From UBA5972 sp964588725 (GTDB lineage Bacteria; Pseudomonadota; Alphaproteobacteria; Rhodobacterales; Rhodobacteraceae): a stretch of DNA of 64,000 bases. This document shows, one piece after another, positions 17,940 to 26,621 of the stretch. The notes under the pieces are model-generated. The model made no database searches. It had not been told where the DNA came from and saw only the letters and a program-made list of their open reading frames with translations. The stretch is taken from the NCBI GenBank assembly GCA_964588725.1, contig CAZPQL010000002.1, forward strand, positions 26,358 to 90,357. The letters run 5' to 3'. Made by a program: the position numbers and the translations under genes. Position 1 is the first letter of the stretch, and the number at the start of each line of letters is the position of its first letter.

Positions 17940-20540
17940 ATGCCCGTTGTCGTCGTCGAATCACCTGCCAAGGCAAAAACCATCAATAAATATTTGGGCG
18001 ATGACTATGTTGTGCTGGCGTCTTACGGACACGTGCGCGACCTGCCACCCAAGGATGGCTCTGTCGATACCGACAATAATTTCGCAATGAAATGGGAGAT
18101 TGCAGCGCAATCGCAAAAACACGTCCGTGCGATAGCGGACGCTCTCAAGGACGACAACAATCTGATCCTCGCCACCGACCCGGACCGCGAAGGCGAAGCA
18201 ATTTCCTGGCATCTGGAAGAGGCACTGCGCAAACGCAAAGCCGTCAAAAAGGACACACCTGTTTCGCGCGTGGTGTTCAATGCCATCACCAAATCGGCAG
18301 TGACCGACGCCATGGAAAATCCGCGCGAAGTCGACATGGAACTGGTGCATGCCTATCTGGCACGCCGGGCGCTGGATTATCTGGTCGGATTCAATCTGTC
18401 ACCGGTGTTGTGGCGCAAGCTGCCCGGTGCCAAATCAGCGGGGCGCGTGCAATCGGTGTGCCTGCGGCTGATTGTTGAACGCGAAATGGAAATCGAGGCG
18501 TATAAGTCTCGCGAATACTGGTCGGTCAAGGCTGCGCTCACAACCCCGCGCGGTCAGGCATTCGAGGCCCGTCTGACCGTCCTTGGTGGTCAAAAGCTTG
18601 ACAAGTTCGATATCAATTCCGCCGAGGCCGCCGAACTGGCTGTCACCGCTGTAAACGCACGCGACCTGGGCGTGACGCGCGTGGAAGCCAAACCGGCCAA
18701 CCGCAACCCTTCGCCTCCGTTCATGACGTCTACATTACAGCAAGAAGCCAGCCGCAAATTCGGGATGGGTGCGCGGCAAGCCATGAGCACAGCACAACGA
18801 TTATACGAAGCCGGTTACATCACCTATATGCGTACTGACGGCATCGACATGGCGCCCGAGGCCGTGACCGCTGCGCGCGACGCAATCACACGTCGCTACG
18901 GTGCCGAATTCGTCCCCGCCAGCCCCCGCATCTACAAAAACAAAGCCAAAAACGCGCAGGAAGCCCACGAATGTATCCGTCCCACCGACATGATGGTCGC
19001 CGCCGCCGAGCTGGCGCGCCTTGAGGCGGATCAGCGCAAATTGTACGACCTGATCTGGAAACGCACGTTGGCCAGCCAGATGGCTTCGGCCAAACTGGAA
19101 CGCACGACAGTTGATATCGGCTCAGACGATCAACAGATTAATCTGCGCGCCACCGGACAGGTGGTATTGTTCGAGGGTTTTCTTAAAGTCTATGAAGAAG
19201 GTCGCGACGATCAGGTCATCGACGAGGACGACAAGCGTCTGCCGCAGATGGCTCAGGGTGACGCGATCGTCAAAAATGCAGTGACACCCGAGCAGCATTT
19301 CACCCAACCCCCGCCGCGTTACACCGAGGCCACACTGGTCAAACGCATGGAAGAACTGGGCATTGGCCGCCCGTCAACCTATGCGTCGGTCGTGACCACG
19401 ATCCAAACGCGCGAATACGTGCGCAAAGAAAAGAACCGCCTGATTCCCGAAGACAAAGGCCGCCTTGTCACCGCATTTCTGGAGAATTATTTCCGAAAAT
19501 ATGTCGGCTATAATTTTACTGCGCAGCTTGAAGAGGAACTCGATGATATTTCCGGTGGTCGCGAGGATTACAAAACCGTGCTGGGCAGATTTTGGCGTGA
19601 TTTTTCAGCCGCTATCGCCGAAACCGCCGACTTGCGCATCACCGAGGTGCTTGAAAAGATAAACGAAGTTCTCGAGCCGCATTTATTCCCGCCCAACGAG
19701 GACGGTTCCGACCCGAGATTGTGCAAAATCTGTGGCGTTGGCCGTTTGTCAATGCGCACCGCGCGTTCGGGTGGCGCATTTATCGGGTGTTCGAGTTACC
19801 CCGATTGTCGCTACACGCGACCGCTGGCCGGAGAAGGTGAGCTTGGCGACATTGCCGGTCCCGACGGTAAATTACTGGGTGTTGACGAACATGACGTTAA
19901 TGTTTCGGTACGCAAAGGCCGGTTCGGACCCTATGTTCAACTGGGTGCGGTCACCGAAGACGACCCCAAACCCAAACGCTCATCCGTGCCCAAAGGGGTC
20001 GATCCCACCGAAATCACGCTGGAACAGGCGCTTGATCTTTTGGCGTTGCCGCGCAAGGTGGGAGACCACCCCGACGGGGGCACCGTAGAGGCCAACAACG
20101 GACGCTACGGACCCTACGTCATGTGGACCAAACCATTGGCGGAGGGCGAGAAGAAGCAGGTAAAGGTCTACGCCAACCTGACCGATCCGGGCGAACTGAT
20201 GACCATCGGCATGAACCGCGCCGTCGAGCTGATCGCACTGAAAATAGCCAAAGGCGGGCGCGGTGCTGCGGCAGAGCCCTTGTTCAGGCTTGGCGACCAC
20301 CCCGCTGACGGCGGCCAGGTCAACGTCATGGACGGGCGCTATGGCCCCTATGTAAAATGGGAAAAAATCAACGCCACTCTGCCCAAAGAGATCGAACCCA
20401 AAGACGTGACAATGGAAATCGCGGTTGAATTGATATCCGCAAAGGCCGCAACCAAGGGCAAAAAGAAAAAACCTGCCGCAAAGAAAAAGAAGACCAAAGC
20501 CAAGAAAAAAGTAACGCCCAAAAAGAAGGCCGCCGAATAA
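17940..20540 (+). CDS. topA: DNA topoisomerase I (type IA)
   Basis: An 866-residue type IA topoisomerase that relaxes negative supercoils. I use the ATG at 17940, preceded by AAAGGACCCCC; a TTG 24 codons upstream would add a non-conserved leader. Toprim motifs are VVVESPAKAKT at the N-terminus and ATDPDREGEAISWHL. The catalytic tyrosine is in YITYMRTDGIDM (Tyr296). One C4 zinc ribbon (CKICGVGRLS to CSSYPDCRY) lies near residue 594, followed by repeated RYGPYV-type C-terminal DNA-binding modules and a lysine/alanine-rich tail of about 30 residues (KGKKKKPAAKKKKTKAKKK). The stop is followed 9 bases later by a dispersed 3'-end element that belongs to the convergent gene. Confidence 0.97.
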   Translation: MPVVVVESPAKAKTINKYLGDDYVVLASYGHVRDLPPKDGSVDTDNNFAMKWEIAAQSQKHVRAIADALKDDNNLILATDPDREGEAISWHLEEALRKRKAVKKDTPVSRVVFNAITKSAVTDAMENPREVDMELVHAYLARRALDYLVGFNLSPVLWRKLPGAKSAGRVQSVCLRLIVEREMEIEAYKSREYWSVKAALTTPRGQAFEARLTVLGGQKLDKFDINSAEAAELAVTAVNARDLGVTRVEAKPANRNPSPPFMTSTLQQEASRKFGMGARQAMSTAQRLYEAGYITYMRTDGIDMAPEAVTAARDAITRRYGAEFVPASPRIYKNKAKNAQEAHECIRPTDMMVAAAELARLEADQRKLYDLIWKRTLASQMASAKLERTTVDIGSDDQQINLRATGQVVLFEGFLKVYEEGRDDQVIDEDDKRLPQMAQGDAIVKNAVTPEQHFTQPPPRYTEATLVKRMEELGIGRPSTYASVVTTIQTREYVRKEKNRLIPEDKGRLVTAFLENYFRKYVGYNFTAQLEEELDDISGGREDYKTVLGRFWRDFSAAIAETADLRITEVLEKINEVLEPHLFPPNEDGSDPRLCKICGVGRLSMRTARSGGAFIGCSSYPDCRYTRPLAGEGELGDIAGPDGKLLGVDEHDVNVSVRKGRFGPYVQLGAVTEDDPKPKRSSVPKGVDPTEITLEQALDLLALPRKVGDHPDGGTVEANNGRYGPYVMWTKPLAEGEKKQVKVYANLTDPGELMTIGMNRAVELIALKIAKGGRGAAAEPLFRLGDHPADGGQVNVMDGRYGPYVKWEKINATLPKEIEPKDVTMEIAVELISAKAATKGKKKKPAAKKKKTKAKKKVTPKKKAAE

Positions 20541-20549
20541 TACCGGCAA

Positions 20550-20580
20550 TCTTATTGGCCCAAATATCCCCGCGCGGCGC
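20550..20580 (-). repeat. Dispersed 3'-end element, copy 2 (after racemase-like gene)
   Basis: Minus-strand reading: a GCGC-GCC-GCGC mini-hairpin, GGGGATATTT, GGGCC, AATAAGA. It lies 20 bases downstream of the stop of the minus-strand racemase-like gene and in the convergent gap with topA. Confidence 0.7.
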
Positions 20581-20600
20581 GCTCGACCCCTGTTTGGTGA

Positions 20601-21341
20601 TTACACAGCAAACAACCGCCCCGGCCCCTTGCCGGAACCCAAACCTGCCAGCTGACGCATATGCCAGCACAGCGCCTGATTGGATGACACCACCGGTTTG
20701 CCGATCACATCCTCTGCGGCGGCCAATATTCCAAAGGTCCGCAAGCTGGTACAACTGGCAAAAACCACGTCAACGGCCGGGTCCGATCCGATCTCGACCA
20801 TCGCCTGCAATGTTGAATCCTCGGTGATCCGCGCGATTTTTCGGTCCTCTATCTGCTCGAAAGAACCCACCCGCGCGACATCAAAACCTTCTTCGGCCAA
20901 CATCGTCTGCATCCCGACGGTCACCGCGGGCACATAAGGTGTCAGCAATCCAATTCGAGCAACAGAAAGTTGGCGCAACGCCGCCATGACTGCGGTGATG
21001 GGATCGGTTACCGGAACGTCTGGATGCGCGGCCTGCACGATCTGTTTTATCCGATTCGGACCAATGACCGTCGCAGCCGAAGTGCAGGCGTAGCCGATCA
21101 CTTTGATATTGGCGTTTTGCGGCAACAGCGCGGCAGCCGCTGGCATATCGTTTTCCATCAGCCCCAACGTTTCCGGGGTTACCAGATCGTGGCTGGGAAT
21201 GCGGGCATATCTGCAGACCACGCCGTCCCCGTGCAACAGGCTCTGTCCTTCGTCTTCCAGGGTCTCGTCGGTTTTCAGGATGATCAGCCCCAGCGCCGCG
21301 CGGTAGGCGGCGCCGTTATCGAAATCACATTTCAGTGCCAT
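20601..21341 (-). CDS. Asp/Glu racemase superfamily protein (maleate isomerase / arylmalonate decarboxylase / EutA-like)
   Basis: A 246-residue cytoplasmic enzyme of the two-cysteine racemase superfamily. The paired catalytic cysteines are Cys86 in IGYACTSAATVIG and Cys197 in VVFASCTSLRTFG. The ACTSA pattern places it nearer maleate isomerase, arylmalonate decarboxylase and the ectoine-cluster protein EutA than aspartate racemase. It is the third gene of an operon after a diaminopropionate ammonia-lyase-like enzyme and an M24 hydrolase. The reaction is therefore probably racemisation, isomerisation or decarboxylation of an intermediate from that pathway. The substrate is unknown. Confidence 0.8.
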   Translation of the reverse strand: MALKCDFDNGAAYRAALGLIILKTDETLEDEGQSLLHGDGVVCRYARIPSHDLVTPETLGLMENDMPAAAALLPQNANIKVIGYACTSAATVIGPNRIKQIVQAAHPDVPVTDPITAVMAALRQLSVARIGLLTPYVPAVTVGMQTMLAEEGFDVARVGSFEQIEDRKIARITEDSTLQAMVEIGSDPAVDVVFASCTSLRTFGILAAAEDVIGKPVVSSNQALCWHMRQLAGLGSGKGPGRLFAV

Positions 21342-21349
21342 CGTACCTC

Positions 21350-22477
21350 CTATATCACCGGCAGTTCCGGCGCGGCCCTTTCCGTTAACAGAATCGGCGC
21401 GCCGTCGGTTATCAGAATGTTCTCTTCGTGCACCATCATCCGCCCTGTCGCAATCTGCATTGACGGTTCAAGCGTCATGACCATGCCCGGCTCAAGCACT
21501 GTGTGGTCGGTGGCGGAAAACGACGGGTATTCTGTTAACTGAAGACCAAGCCCGTGCCCCATGCGGCCCACAGAAGCGCCCGCCGCAGGTAGACTCGTGG
21601 CCATCGCGCCAAACACCGTGGCACAATCAGCCCCGGCCCGCGCCGCCGCCAATCCTGCCTCGGTCGACTCCCACAGAGCGCGATAAGCGGCGCGCGCTGC
21701 GGAATCGGCAGCACCAATCGCGAAATTTCTGTCAAAATCGCAGAAATAACCATTCAACGTGGCACCGGTGTCCAGCATCAGAATATCCCCCAACTGCAAC
21801 GGCGCGTCCGAAGGTGGAGAAATCACGTCACCGTATCCGCCCTGCCCCGCGCCGCCGACCAAATAGGCCACGTCTTCGGCGCCAGCCTTGAGCAGAGCTA
21901 TTTTGAATTCCCGAAAGGCCGCGCTCAACGGTTGGCTTTCAAAAAACAATTCAGGCGCGCGGCCAAAAGCCTTGGATGCCAGAGCACAAATTTTTCCGAT
22001 CAACGCGATTTCAGCCTTTGATTTCACCATCCGCAGCCGTTTGATCAACGGAGTCGCATCCACGAACAACACGTTCAATTCCCGCTTCAAGCGCGCAAAA
22101 TCCGCCAGCGGCATTCGCAAGCTCGATTCCTCGCCCATGGGAATGCCGACGCAACCTAACCCCTGCAAGGCCTCCAAAAGCAGGCTGACCCCTTCGTCTG
22201 CCGGATTGGGCGCATTCCAGGTGCGGATATCGGTGACCGCATTTTGCGCCATCAATTCGCGGCCAATCGCCGGTATGATTGCAATGGGGCCTTCATCAGC
22301 GCGAATTATCAGAAACCATGGCCGCGCCGGGCTTTGCCAGAACTGGGTGCGAAACCCGCTGAAATAGTTGAACTCGGCTTCGGTCGTCAGAAGAACCGCA
22401 TCTATATCGTTCCTGACCATAAGGCCCTGTAAAGCCACCACACGTGCCTGATATTCAGCGTGCGGAAAGTCACCCAT
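21350..22477 (-). CDS. M24 family metallohydrolase (Xaa-Pro peptidase / ectoine-hydrolase-like)
   Basis: A 375-residue creatinase/prolidase-fold enzyme: an N-terminal domain (about residues 1-130) and a pita-bread catalytic domain. The five metal ligands are visible as Asp in MLDTGATLNG, Asp in CDFDRNF, His in GHGLGLQLTEY, Glu in VMTLEPSM and Glu in MVHEENILI. M24 members include Xaa-Pro aminopeptidase, creatinase and ectoine hydrolase (DoeA/EutD), so an amide or ring amide is the likely target. It overlaps the upstream lyase gene by 8 bases and precedes the racemase-like gene by 8. Confidence 0.85.
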   Translation of the reverse strand: MGDFPHAEYQARVVALQGLMVRNDIDAVLLTTEAEFNYFSGFRTQFWQSPARPWFLIIRADEGPIAIIPAIGRELMAQNAVTDIRTWNAPNPADEGVSLLLEALQGLGCVGIPMGEESSLRMPLADFARLKRELNVLFVDATPLIKRLRMVKSKAEIALIGKICALASKAFGRAPELFFESQPLSAAFREFKIALLKAGAEDVAYLVGGAGQGGYGDVISPPSDAPLQLGDILMLDTGATLNGYFCDFDRNFAIGAADSAARAAYRALWESTEAGLAAARAGADCATVFGAMATSLPAAGASVGRMGHGLGLQLTEYPSFSATDHTVLEPGMVMTLEPSMQIATGRMMVHEENILITDGAPILLTERAAPELPVI

Positions 22478-23573
22478 CTTCGGGGCCTTCGCTGAGAATG
22501 ATCAGCGCATCTGAACGCGCGTCCAGTCCGATAGCGCCTGCCGACTGCGCCTTGAGAAGACCAGCAAAACCTGCCGCACCCGAAGGCGTCGATGCAAAGC
22601 CCGCTGAGTCCATCATCGCAGCGGCTTGCGCGGCTTCACGTTCAGAAACCAGAAGGAATGAATTCGCGGTTTTCGCCAGTGCCAAAAGCGCCAGATGTGA
22701 CGGTTCCTTGCAATCGAGTCGCCCCATCGACGACACGCCACCCGCCGTCACGACAGGTTCGCCCGCGGCGATGCTATGCTGCAGGGCTGGTGCCATGTCC
22801 GGCTCGACCACGATAATTTTCAGCGCTTCGCCCCATGCGCGTCGCAGAAAAACGGCGACAGCCGCCGCGAGCCCCCCAACGCCGGCCTGCAAAAAAACGT
22901 GACTGGGCATTGAGGTGCGTTTGGCCGCGGCCGCCACGATCTCGGCGGCCATAACCGAATAGCCTTCCATGATGTCTCGTGGAAAATCCACGTACCCCGG
23001 CCACGACGTATCCGACAGCAATTGCCAGCCTTTGTCGCGTGCGGCTTGCGCAGCGGCGGCAAGGCTGGCTTCGTATTCCTTGCCTTCACGAATCACGTGC
23101 GCGCCGTGCGCCCGCAACCGCGCGGCAAATTGTTCGGGCACGGTTTGCGCAATGTAAATGACCGCCTGCGCACCAAACCGCTGTGCTGCCGCCGCGACAG
23201 AAAGACCGTGATTTCCCGCCGTCGCCGCCACATAAGTTTGCCCCGCCAACGCCTGACGTCGTGTGTCCGCGTGACCAACGGCGTCGCCGACGCGTGCGTG
23301 TGCCTGTTTTGCGATGGCAAAACCCGCACCAAGCGCCTTGAAACTACCCAGACCCAGGCGGGTCCGTTCGTCCTTAACGAGCAGGTTTTGAATACCGGCG
23401 AGCGCCGCCAAATCAGTGGTCTCGACCAGCGGCGTCGCCGCTGACATACCGCAACGGTCCAGCAGTGCCTGCGCGTTTGACGCGTCGGTCACAAGGTCGC
23501 CGGTATCGCCCAACGCCTGCGATACGGTTTGGGGCAAACCGGTGCCCAGCCATGTGTTCGTTATGATGTCCAT
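22470..23573 (-). CDS. PLP-dependent ammonia-lyase, diaminopropionate ammonia-lyase-like
   Basis: A 367-residue fold-type II PLP enzyme. The PLP lysine is Lys79 in DERTRLGLGSFKALGAG, the pattern of diaminopropionate ammonia-lyase, and the cofactor phosphate loop is the QAGVGGLAAAVAVF segment. The AATAGNHGLSVAAAAQRFGA motif is conserved in the group. Known relatives cleave 2,3-diaminopropionate to pyruvate and ammonia; EutB-type relatives act on hydroxy-diamino acids. As the first gene of an operon with an M24 hydrolase and an EutA-like enzyme it probably removes an amino group from a small amino acid released by the hydrolase. No strong ribosome site is visible. Confidence 0.85.
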   Translation of the reverse strand: MDIITNTWLGTGLPQTVSQALGDTGDLVTDASNAQALLDRCGMSAATPLVETTDLAALAGIQNLLVKDERTRLGLGSFKALGAGFAIAKQAHARVGDAVGHADTRRQALAGQTYVAATAGNHGLSVAAAAQRFGAQAVIYIAQTVPEQFAARLRAHGAHVIREGKEYEASLAAAAQAARDKGWQLLSDTSWPGYVDFPRDIMEGYSVMAAEIVAAAAKRTSMPSHVFLQAGVGGLAAAVAVFLRRAWGEALKIIVVEPDMAPALQHSIAAGEPVVTAGGVSSMGRLDCKEPSHLALLALAKTANSFLLVSEREAAQAAAMMDSAGFASTPSGAAGFAGLLKAQSAGAIGLDARSDALIILSEGPEDG

Positions 23574-23591
23574 GGCGGTCAGGCTGCCACT

Positions 23592-23616
23592 AAAACACCT
23601 GCTTCACCAGTGTTTT
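23592..23616 (-). terminator. Terminator-like hairpin after the response regulator gene
   Basis: On the minus strand AAAACACTGG...CAGGTGTTTT forms a stem with one bulge. It begins one base after the regulator's TAA and ends in a short T run (TTTTAGTGG), before the ammonia-lyase gene starts at 23573. Confidence 0.5.
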
Positions 23617-24357
23617 TTACGCGACCGGCACAGCCCGCAGTCGCGCGTCAATCATGTCAACGGTCTGACCTGCCAGTGCACGTCCAGCATGGCCCTGCAA
23701 CAACCGGGCCGTCAGGTTTTCGGCAGTTTGCGCCAAATCGGGATCTTCGGAAAACGCTGCGACCGAACGCAAGAATTGCGCGCAATAGGTCAAAGCGCCC
23801 GTATCACCGTCGGCCAAGGCTTCGTTTATCAGATCCCGAATGTGATCCAGATCCTCACCGAGCGCCAGCGAGTCCGGCTTGACTTCGTAGGTCAACGCCA
23901 CGACATTGCCAAATTCGACTTTGCGCGCGTCGGGAAAACAGCCGAGCACCACGTTCTGGAACGTGGTTGCGTCTTTGAATGGTTTGGCCAGGAATTTTTG
24001 CGCCCCTGCGGCGATGGCCGCATCTTCGCACAAGGATGCGTCCTCGCCCGACGTCGCCAACAGAACCGGTTGCGCGCCGCTTTGACCGGCGATTTCTTTG
24101 ATCAACTCCAGACCCGATCCGTCGGGCAGTCCCAGATCGACCAGCACGACCGAAGGACGGTAAGTCGCCAGATGACGGCGTGCAGACTGCAAACTGTCAG
24201 CACGGCGCAATCGCGCCCCGGCGCGCTGGCACATCAGGCGCACCACCTCGGAACAAAAGCGGCTGTCCTCGACCAGCAAAACGGTCACCCCCAGCAGCGG
24301 GCGGCGTGCCGACGCCATGCGCGTCATGGGATTTTCCAATAGTGCGTCACTGTCCAT
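23617..24357 (-). CDS. Response regulator with degenerate Hpt-like C-terminal domain
   Basis: A 246-residue protein from the ATG complementary to 24355-24357. The receiver domain covers about residues 22-142: acidic pair in LLVEDSRFC (Glu30, Asp31), phosphoacceptor Asp74 in VVLVDLGLPDG, conserved Thr/Ser at ATSGED and Lys125 in LAKPF. The C-terminal 80 residues are helical with no DNA-binding motif. The stretch YCAQFLRSVAAF followed by LAQTAENLTARL resembles the helix pair of a histidine phosphotransfer domain, but Gln or Cys stands where the phosphorylated His would be. It is monocistronic, and no histidine kinase is nearby. Confidence 0.8.
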   Translation of the reverse strand: MDSDALLENPMTRMASARRPLLGVTVLLVEDSRFCSEVVRLMCQRAGARLRRADSLQSARRHLATYRPSVVLVDLGLPDGSGLELIKEIAGQSGAQPVLLATSGEDASLCEDAAIAAGAQKFLAKPFKDATTFQNVVLGCFPDARKVEFGNVVALTYEVKPDSLALGEDLDHIRDLINEALADGDTGALTYCAQFLRSVAAFSEDPDLAQTAENLTARLLQGHAGRALAGQTVDMIDARLRAVPVA

Positions 24358-24532
24358 GGCAACCTCGTAAGCTCGACTCGGGATAGCCCGATTACGACAC
24401 CACTGTCCTAACGCGCCGTTAATTGCGCGCACGCAATACGCTACACCCTGCGACCGTGACGCCTTACTTCGCCCATTGCGCCAGGCGGCTGGTGCGATTA
24501 TCTGCAAGGTGAACGCCCTGAAGGAGCACACC

Positions 24533-24937
24533 ATGATCGGCCGCCTCAACCACGTTGCCATCGCCGTACCGGATCTGGAAGCCGCAGCCGCGCTGTACCG
24601 CGACACGCTTGGTGCAGCCGTGGGTGATCCCCAGCCGGAACCCGACCACGGCGTGACCGTGGTGTTCATCGACCTGCCCAACACAAAAATCGAATTGATG
24701 CAACCACTTGGCAGCGACAGCCCCGTCGCCGCATTTCTGGCCAAAAACCCGTCCGGCGGCATGCACCACATTTGCTATGAGGTTGCTGATATTCTGGCGG
24801 CACGCGATCGTCTGGTGAATTCAGGTGCCCGCGTTCTGGGCGACGGCAACCCCAAAACCGGGGCGCACGGCAAACCGGTACTTTTTTTACACCCTAAGGA
24901 TTTCACCGGCACGCTGGTCGAATTGGAACAAGTCTGA
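24533..24937 (+). CDS. mce: Methylmalonyl-CoA epimerase
   Basis: A 134-residue vicinal-oxygen-chelate protein that interconverts (S)- and (R)-methylmalonyl-CoA in propionate use and the ethylmalonyl-CoA pathway. It begins MIGRLNHVAIAVPDLEAAA after an AAGGAGCACACC ribosome site. Metal ligands are consistent with His7 (LNHVAIAV), His in MHHICYEV and Glu near the C-terminus (GTLVELEQV); KPVLFLHPKDFTGTLVELE is the family ending. A DUF1467 gene starts one base after its stop, a pairing seen in many Rhodobacterales. Confidence 0.93.
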   Translation: MIGRLNHVAIAVPDLEAAAALYRDTLGAAVGDPQPEPDHGVTVVFIDLPNTKIELMQPLGSDSPVAAFLAKNPSGGMHHICYEVADILAARDRLVNSGARVLGDGNPKTGAHGKPVLFLHPKDFTGTLVELEQV

Positions 24938-24938
24938 A

Positions 24939-25202
24939 ATGAACCCTATATCCGCCATCGTCCTGCTTTTGGTGATCTGGTTCATGTGCCTGTTCATCGC
25001 CCTGCCGCTGCGAATCAAAAGCCAATCCGAGGACGGAGAAGTCGTCCCCGGCACCCCGGCATCAGCCCCCGTTGACCCCAAACTGAAAAAGAAATTTATT
25101 TGGGTCACCGTCGCCGCATTTGCCATTTGGGTGCCTGTGTGCGGCGTGATCATTTCGGGCGTCATCACGGTCGAGGATTTGGATTTTTTCAATCGATACT
25201 AG
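24939..25202 (+). CDS. DUF1467 family small membrane protein
   Basis: An 87-residue inner-membrane protein with two predicted membrane segments: residues 3-24 (PISAIVLLLVIWFMCLFIAL) and about 53-75 (FIWVTVAAFAIWVPVCGVII). The loop between them carries the PLRIKSQSEDGEVVPGTPAS segment typical of DUF1467. The function is unknown. It starts one base after the methylmalonyl-CoA epimerase stop, so the two are translated from one message. Its last 14 bases overlap the end of the convergent EI24-type gene. Confidence 0.85.
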   Translation: MNPISAIVLLLVIWFMCLFIALPLRIKSQSEDGEVVPGTPASAPVDPKLKKKFIWVTVAAFAIWVPVCGVIISGVITVEDLDFFNRY

Positions 25203-25893
25203 CACTGTCGCGGTTCAGCCTGTGAAACAGATGCGTAAAAGCGGCAACGCCGACGACAGGCACAAACAGGTTGACCACCGGTAGGCTAAGCGGCACCGCC
25301 ATCAGAATTCCCGCCACCCAAATTTGCACGCCGTACCGCCGTCGCAGTGCCGCCGCGTCGCGCCGCCCCAACCGGCGCTCCGCCACCAGTTGAAAATACT
25401 CGCGCCCCAGCATAAATCCGTTGACCAGCCAGAAAATCACCGGCGCCAGCAGCGCCGAAGTCAAATAAATCATCAGCGCGATAAAATTGACGAGCATCAG
25501 CAGCATCAAAAACCGCATGCTGCCGATCATCGCCACCCAAAGCGGTGTTGGCCGCACAGGGGCCAGATCGGAATAATGCCGCCGCTCAACGGCGCTGACT
25601 ACGCCGTCCAGCAAAAAACTGACAATCACGGTGGCCACGGGGATCATCAGGAACACCGACAACGTCAAAAAAACCACCAGAGACAGCCCCGAGATCAACC
25701 CGTTCATTATTGTCACGGGACCAATCCACGGCAGGGTCAGCTGATCCGGCAGGAAAAAGTGCACGAAAACAGTCGCCCCCAACACAAATGGCCCCAACAG
25801 GGCTGACGACAACAAGACTGCCTTTAGAAGGACACCGCGCAACCGCGGATCGGTCAACTGGCTGATGGCTTTGCCGATGTCGCTGAAAATCAA
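25189..25893 (-). CDS. EI24 domain (CysZ-like) membrane protein
   Basis: A 234-residue polytopic membrane protein beginning MIFSDIGKAISQLTDPRLRG, the usual opening of the EI24/CysZ group, with several hydrophobic segments (for example VLLSSALLGPFVLGATVFV and LVVFLTLSVFLMIPVATVIV) and the conserved GREYFQLVAERRLG. CysZ relatives are linked to sulfate entry, but alphaproteobacterial members are uncharacterised. The start is a TTG (complement of 25891-25893) that overlaps the stop of the upstream nitroreductase gene (TTGA), so it depends on coupled translation. Confidence 0.8.
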   Translation of the reverse strand: MIFSDIGKAISQLTDPRLRGVLLKAVLLSSALLGPFVLGATVFVHFFLPDQLTLPWIGPVTIMNGLISGLSLVVFLTLSVFLMIPVATVIVSFLLDGVVSAVERRHYSDLAPVRPTPLWVAMIGSMRFLMLLMLVNFIALMIYLTSALLAPVIFWLVNGFMLGREYFQLVAERRLGRRDAAALRRRYGVQIWVAGILMAVPLSLPVVNLFVPVVGVAAFTHLFHRLNRDSASID

Positions 25894-26468
25894 TCGTTTA
25901 CCCAGTCAATGATTGTGCCCATGTCGGGTCTTGGCCGTTCGGGTGGGACAGCACCCTCGGTGCCGACGTGCACGAAACCGGCAACAAATTCGCCGTCAGT
26001 CAGCCCAAGACCGCGATGCAGAAACGCGGGGTCATGCGCCATCCAGCCGGTTAGCCAGTTGGCGCCCCATCCCGAGGCCAGCGCCGCATTGAGCACAGCC
26101 AGACACACAGCCCCCGCCGACAACATCTGCTCGCGCGCCGGAATTTTCTCTGAATTCACAGGCGAGGAAACCACCGCCACCACCAACGCGGCATCGGCAA
26201 ATTGCCGTCGCGCTTTGTCGGTCTTGTCCTCGTCCAGACCACGCCCTGACGCCAGTTCAACCACAAGCCCCGCCAACCGTGTTAGCGCGCCACCCTGCAG
26301 AACGATAAAACGCCATGGCTCCAGCTTTCCGTGGTCGGGGCTGCGCGCGCCCGCCTGCAAAATCGGGCCGAGCTGATGGCGGGTCGGCACGGGTGTGGTC
26401 AAAGTCTTGGCCGGACGCGAACGTCTGGTCAGCAGAAATTCCATGGCTTGCGGGTTTGGGTCGGGCAT
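25890..26468 (-). CDS. Nitroreductase family protein (YdjA-like)
   Basis: A 192-residue flavoprotein from the second in-frame ATG; an ATG 11 codons upstream is possible. The FMN-binding opening AMEFLLTRRSRPAKTL and the dimer segment ARSPDHGKLEPWRFIVLQG are typical of the small YdjA type, which lacks the excursion domain of larger nitroreductases. LASGWGANWLTGWMAHDP is also conserved. Such enzymes reduce nitro compounds or act as NAD(P)H-dependent reductases in vitro; the natural substrate is unknown. It is coupled to the EI24 gene downstream. Confidence 0.88.
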   Translation of the reverse strand: MPDPNPQAMEFLLTRRSRPAKTLTTPVPTRHQLGPILQAGARSPDHGKLEPWRFIVLQGGALTRLAGLVVELASGRGLDEDKTDKARRQFADAALVVAVVSSPVNSEKIPAREQMLSAGAVCLAVLNAALASGWGANWLTGWMAHDPAFLHRGLGLTDGEFVAGFVHVGTEGAVPPERPRPDMGTIIDWVND

Positions 26469-26576
26469 CACAGTTTCCAGTTTATGTTCGCACCTCAGCA
26501 TCTCGGATGCAGAGGGTGCTCTGTCAAGGCGTCACGCATACGAATAATTTGACTAAAATTGTTGCTGCGTCGCTTA

Positions 26577-26608
26577 TCTTATTGGCCAAAAATATCCGCG
26601 CCGCAGGC
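26577..26608 (-). repeat. Dispersed 3'-end element, copy 3 (after GNAT gene)
   Basis: Minus-strand reading: GCC-TGC-GGC mini-hairpin, GCGGATATTTTT, GGCC, AATAAGA. It lies 13 bases after the stop of the minus-strand GNAT gene ending at 26622. Confidence 0.7.
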
Positions 26609-26621
26609 ATTTCATCACGAT

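Noticed and set aside
20601..23573. Complete ectoine/hydroxyectoine catabolic cluster
   Set aside because: Only three related families are present. The ornithine cyclodeaminase-like EutC, deacetylase EutE/DoeB and uptake genes are missing and the first gene looks more like diaminopropionate ammonia-lyase.
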